Origin: Pseudobacter ginsenosidimutans
Lineage (GTDB): Bacteria; Bacteroidota; Bacteroidia; Chitinophagales; Chitinophagaceae
Assembly: GCF_007970185.1 (NCBI RefSeq)
Contig: NZ_CP042431.1
Location: 6,927,342-6,991,341, forward strand
Direction: 5' to 3'
Length of the DNA stretch: 64,000 nucleotides
Position numbers and translations under genes: made by a program. The notes beneath the pieces were generated by a model. That model saw nothing but the letters and a program-made list of their open reading frames with translations. It was not told the DNA's origin and searched no databases. Below, one piece after another: positions 60,454 through 64,000 of the stretch; within the stretch, counting starts at the first letter, position 1; each line of letters begins with the position of its first letter.

Positions 60454-63400
60454 ATGAAGAAAAAAACCTTACCGGCATTCCCGCCAGGCGCTCCCCGCTT
60501 AATATATCTTTTTTTACTCTTGTTTTTGATCACAGCAGGTGCCAATGCACAGACTGTGACGGGAAAAGTATTGGATAATGAAAACAAGCCTGTTGACGGA
60601 GCTACCATTACAGTAAAAGGCACATCGAAAGTTACGTCAACAAATGCATCAGGAAGCTTTACCATTAATGCCGGAACCAATGATATTCTCGTGGTAACCT
60701 ATGTGGGATTTGCCACGCTGGAAGTGCCGGTAAGCGGCAGAAACAACATTGCTGTGAGTTTGTTCAAGGGTGATGGCTCGGATCTTAACGAAGTAATAGT
60801 AACCGCTCTTGGTGTCAGAAAAGCATCTAAAAAACTTGGTTACTCAACCACAAGTGTCAGCCCCGATGAATTGGTTAAGAACAGGACTGCCAACCTCGGT
60901 GAATCTCTGGAAGGAAGAGTGGCGGGCCTCAATATTACTCCACCGGCTGCAGGTGCAGGAGCCAGTAACCAAATACGCATTCGTGGACAAGTAGGTTTTG
61001 CCGGAGCAGATAACTCACCCCTCCTGGTTATTAACGGACTTCCAATTGATCAGGGAGCCAGATTTGCAGAAGGCCGCGATCAGCCACGTGACCGCGGAGA
61101 TAATCTTGCAAATATCAATCCGGATGATATCGAAAGCATGACCGTATTGAAAGGCGCTGCTGCAGCAGCGATCTACGGTTCAAGAGCAGCCCGCGGAGCG
61201 ATCATTATCACTACCAAGTCCGGTCAGAAAAATCAGGGGATCGGAGTTGACTTTACTTCCAGTTATACTACTTCCCAGGCGTTGAATTTCATGGATGAGA
61301 TCGTTCAAACTGAATATGGACAAGGACAGGGAGGCAACAAGTTTACTACTGCTGCGCAGATCCAGGGCAATGGTCAGTTTGGTTGGGGCGCGAAATTGGA
61401 TGGTGAGCCTGCCATCAATTATGATGGAGTTACAAGACCTTATTCAGCCTATCCTCACCAGCTTTTTGACTTCCTGCAAACGGGAACAAATCTGACCAAT
61501 ACACTGGGCTTATCGGGTGGCGGGCCCAATGGAAGTTTCAGGGCATCCATCTCAACTACAAATTCAAAAGGTATTGTACCCTCCAACGAATATAAGAGGA
61601 GGATCTTCAACGTGGGCATCAATCAAACCATAGCTGAAAAACTCAAGCTGCTGTTGAACATCAACTACGCAGATGAAGATTATATAAATCCACCACAAAT
61701 AGGCACACAGGGCGATGGCGCTGTAAATTTCTTTAACAGGATGCCTATTTCTACTCCGATCGAAGCTTACAGAGAACACGCAAAGGATCCTGCTACAGGA
61801 GCCGAGTGGAAAACCAGCGGCTTCCAGGGCACAGTTAATAACCCCTACTTTGCCTTGCAAAACGGCCAGACATATAAAGAAGACAGGAACCGTCTGCTCG
61901 GAACAGCTACATTACGTTATGATATTAAAGACTGGCTCTATATACAAGGCAGGTTCAACTATGATCGTGGTGATAATTTCGCCGAGTGGAATACACTGAA
62001 TGGCACAGGAGCCAATACTATTATTGCTACCAGCACACCCACTATTACATACAGGGGTAGTTACAATTTAAATCATACTACTACAACTGATATTAATGCT
62101 GATTTCCTGCTTGGTACCAGCAATCAGTTCGGAAAATTCTCTGTTGAAGCCAGCTTCGGTGGAAATACGTTGAGATCGGAATGGAAGAATATAGTGCAGA
62201 CTTCCACCAATTTTACTGTTCCTGATCTTTACTCATACAGAAATGGCACAGTAAAGGGAGTAAACGATGGCTTTAACTATAGCCAGCAACGTGTCAACTC
62301 ACTTTATGGCACAGCCGAAATCGGATATAACAATCTTTTATACATCAGTGGAACAGGAAGGAATGATTGGTTTTCTATTTTGGACCCCAGTAAAAACAGC
62401 AAATTTTATTCATCCGTATCCGGAAGTTTTGTGTTCTCTGAACTATTGAAGAATCAGCAATGGCTTTCATACGGAAAACTCAGAGCTTCCTGGGCGCAGG
62501 TAGGTAGTGTTGCCTTAGTAAACCCTTATGACGGCGCACTGATCTATGCGCTTGGTGCAAATTTATTCAATGGCCAGACTACGGCAAGCATTAATGGAAC
62601 TGCCGCCCCTAATCCATATTTGCAGCCATTTACAGTAACAGAAAAAGAAATAGGTCTTGAAACGAGATTGTTTAAAAACAAGTTATTACTGGACATTGCT
62701 GTATTTGATAAAGTAACCACCGATCAAATAATAGATGTCAACCTTTCCGGTGCATCCGGATATCTTACTTCAAAACAAAATGCAGCCTCATTAAAGAACA
62801 GTGGACTGGAAACCCTGGTTGAATTAAAAGCTGTACAAAAAAAGGATTTCAGCTGGACTACCTCCTGGAATAATGCCTGGCTCAAAACAAAAGTTTTGGA
62901 TGCAGGCAATCCCAGCGGAACCATCCTGCTACTTTATTTTAATGGCACAGGTAATGAGTTTCTCGGCGAGATCAGGTATACAGAAGGCTTAGCCATGAAT
63001 CAGCTGTATACAAAAACATATAAGAGAAACGACAAAGGCGAGATCCTCGTAAGTGGCGCTGGTGCTACAATTGGTCGCCCACTGGCATCAACTACAAATC
63101 CACCGGGCATTACTCCTGGTTTTCAACCGGTAGGAAGTTCCATCCCTAAATTCACCGGCGGATGGAATAACAATTTCACCTATAAGAACCTGAGTGTTGG
63201 AATACATATTGACTATAAATTTGGAGGCACCGTATTATCTTCTACACTGCTGAACATGACAAGACAGGGACTCAGCAAAATGTCATTACAGGGTCGCGAA
63301 AATGGTTATGTTTTCCCCGGTATTGATGAAGTCACCGGCACTGCCAATACCAATGTGATTACTGTTGCGAATAACGGCTTGCAGAATTTCTGGACAGACT

Positions 63401-63693
63401 ACAGAAACAACCAGATAGGTGATCCTTTTACATTCAAATCTGATTTCATAAAGCTTAGAAACATTTCTTTGGCATACAATTTTTCAAACCTTATCAAGAA
63501 GGTAGATGTACTAAAATTCGTCAAGGGTTTATCATTGTCAGCCTCCTGCCGGAATGTGGCAATTCTCTACAAAGACTTGCCTGGTCTCGACCCCGAAGCC
63601 ATTCAGTCTTCCGGAGACATCAGAGCGGGTTATGAAAATTCTTCATTACCCACTACACGTAATTACAATCTAACCTTAAATGTCAAATTCTAA
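60454..63693 (+). CDS. SusC/RagA-type TonB-dependent receptor
   Basis: Outer-membrane importer of 1079 residues. A signal peptide ends near GANAQ (residue 33), then a CarboxypepD_reg domain (VTGKVLDNENKPVDGATITVKG), the TonB-box region (NEVIVTALGVRKASKKLGYSTT), the plug (IRIRGQVGFAGADNSPLLVINGLPID, TVLKGAAAAAIYGSRAARG, IIITTKSGQ) and the barrel ending RNYNLTLNVKF with C-terminal Phe. The ALGVRKASKKLGY box places it in a branch different from the GYGKQKK-type SusC at 33225. It opens another locus, with a SusD-like gene four bases after its stop. Confidence 0.97.
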   Translation: MKKKTLPAFPPGAPRLIYLFLLLFLITAGANAQTVTGKVLDNENKPVDGATITVKGTSKVTSTNASGSFTINAGTNDILVVTYVGFATLEVPVSGRNNIAVSLFKGDGSDLNEVIVTALGVRKASKKLGYSTTSVSPDELVKNRTANLGESLEGRVAGLNITPPAAGAGASNQIRIRGQVGFAGADNSPLLVINGLPIDQGARFAEGRDQPRDRGDNLANINPDDIESMTVLKGAAAAAIYGSRAARGAIIITTKSGQKNQGIGVDFTSSYTTSQALNFMDEIVQTEYGQGQGGNKFTTAAQIQGNGQFGWGAKLDGEPAINYDGVTRPYSAYPHQLFDFLQTGTNLTNTLGLSGGGPNGSFRASISTTNSKGIVPSNEYKRRIFNVGINQTIAEKLKLLLNINYADEDYINPPQIGTQGDGAVNFFNRMPISTPIEAYREHAKDPATGAEWKTSGFQGTVNNPYFALQNGQTYKEDRNRLLGTATLRYDIKDWLYIQGRFNYDRGDNFAEWNTLNGTGANTIIATSTPTITYRGSYNLNHTTTTDINADFLLGTSNQFGKFSVEASFGGNTLRSEWKNIVQTSTNFTVPDLYSYRNGTVKGVNDGFNYSQQRVNSLYGTAEIGYNNLLYISGTGRNDWFSILDPSKNSKFYSSVSGSFVFSELLKNQQWLSYGKLRASWAQVGSVALVNPYDGALIYALGANLFNGQTTASINGTAAPNPYLQPFTVTEKEIGLETRLFKNKLLLDIAVFDKVTTDQIIDVNLSGASGYLTSKQNAASLKNSGLETLVELKAVQKKDFSWTTSWNNAWLKTKVLDAGNPSGTILLLYFNGTGNEFLGEIRYTEGLAMNQLYTKTYKRNDKGEILVSGAGATIGRPLASTTNPPGITPGFQPVGSSIPKFTGGWNNNFTYKNLSVGIHIDYKFGGTVLSSTLLNMTRQGLSKMSLQGRENGYVFPGIDEVTGTANTNVITVANNGLQNFWTDYRNNQIGDPFTFKSDFIKLRNISLAYNFSNLIKKVDVLKFVKGLSLSASCRNVAILYKDLPGLDPEAIQSSGDIRAGYENSSLPTTRNYNLTLNVKF

Positions 63694-63697
63694 CGAT

Positions 63698-64000
63698 ATG
63701 CTGAAAATAATAAATCGACTGGTCCTTCTCAGCTGCTTCGCTTCTCTTGCAGCATGCGACAAGGATTTCGAAAAAATAAACAAGAACCCTTATGGGGTAA
63801 TATCTATTGATCCTGCCCTCCTGTTTGCAGGAGCTCAACGAAATCATATCGGAACCTGGAATGCAGAACATATCATTGTCCAGCAATTTATTGTTCCTTA
63901 CAATACAGGGGCGAATGCCGGTTTTAGTTTCTATGTGGATATTGACGGGAATAGCTTAACCAAATGGGATCAATCATATGCCAACGCAGGCAATGCCACC
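63698..64000 (+). CDS. SusD-like outer-membrane lipoprotein, 5' part only
   Basis: The first 101 codons are inside the window. The start MLKIINRLVLLSCFASLAAC gives a lipoprotein signal with Cys20, followed by DKDFEKINKNPYGVISIDPALLFAGAQ, the typical opening of the SusD-like family that pairs with ALGVRK-type SusC proteins. The gene begins four bases after the SusC stop and continues beyond base 64000. Confidence 0.9.
   Translation, partial: MLKIINRLVLLSCFASLAACDKDFEKINKNPYGVISIDPALLFAGAQRNHIGTWNAEHIIVQQFIVPYNTGANAGFSFYVDIDGNSLTKWDQSYANAGNAT

Overview
The window looks like a chromosomal segment of a Bacteroidota bacterium, probably family Chitinophagaceae. The support is three complete SusC genes plus one partial one, each followed by or associated with SusD or FecR/ECF genes, a hybrid two-component regulator with a periplasmic propeller, many lipoprotein and signal-peptide glycoside hydrolases, and a TonB receptor opening with MQKTAFCGG, an N-terminus I associate with Chitinophaga-like genomes. 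I see no rRNA, tRNA, CRISPR array, transposase or phage gene. Nearly the whole window is carbohydrate-utilisation genes.

Layout. (1) 1-5063, minus strand: ECF sigma factor, FecR anti-sigma factor and a SusC receptor with an STN domain; the SusC runs off the left edge and carries an apparent one-base frameshift in its N-terminal part. (2) 5310-12736, minus: an L-arabinose operon, araR (Nudix-type regulator), an araB-araD gene fusion, an exported aldose 1-epimerase, araA and an SSS sugar symporter, closed by a hairpin terminator. (3) 12902-17041, minus: two GH43 enzymes and an SGNH/CE6-like esterase. (4) 17395-21203, plus: another GH43, then an aldo/keto reductase and a zinc alcohol dehydrogenase. 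(5) 21258-36407, minus: a seven-gene operon SusC-SusD-SusC-SusD-DUF1735 lipoprotein-double esterase-GH95. (6) 36727-47884, minus: GH3-GH31-GH97-GH31-GH43 operon. (7) 48061-53366, plus: the hybrid two-component system (HTCS) gene and a single-domain esterase related to the second half of the double esterase. (8) 53386-60279, minus: an AraC regulator followed by an FGGY kinase, a BASS-type symporter, and exported RraA-like, enolase-superfamily and SMP-30 proteins. (9) 60454-64000, plus: the start of another SusC/SusD locus running off the right edge.

How it may work together. Regions 5-7 form one large polysaccharide utilisation locus. Its enzymes strip side chains (alpha-xylose, alpha-galactose, L-fucose or L-galactose, arabinose, acyl or feruloyl esters) and hydrolyse short beta-linked oligosaccharides, but no endo-acting backbone enzyme is visible. 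This resembles loci for highly decorated arabinoxylan or, alternatively, xyloglucan. Released arabinose would feed the araR-controlled operon; L-fucose or L-galactose could be oxidised by the reductase/dehydrogenase pair.

Two observations stand out. First, the same 27-bp inverted repeat (TAATAAATGT-N7-ACATTTATTA) lies upstream of the GH3 operon/HTCS gene and again directly upstream of the esterase gene, with a degenerate copy before the first SusC: a candidate operator for the HTCS. Second, the region 8 operon encodes a lactonase-like, a dehydratase-like and an RraA-like protein that all carry export signals, next to a BASS organic-anion symporter, suggesting sugar-acid breakdown in the periplasm followed by uptake of the product.
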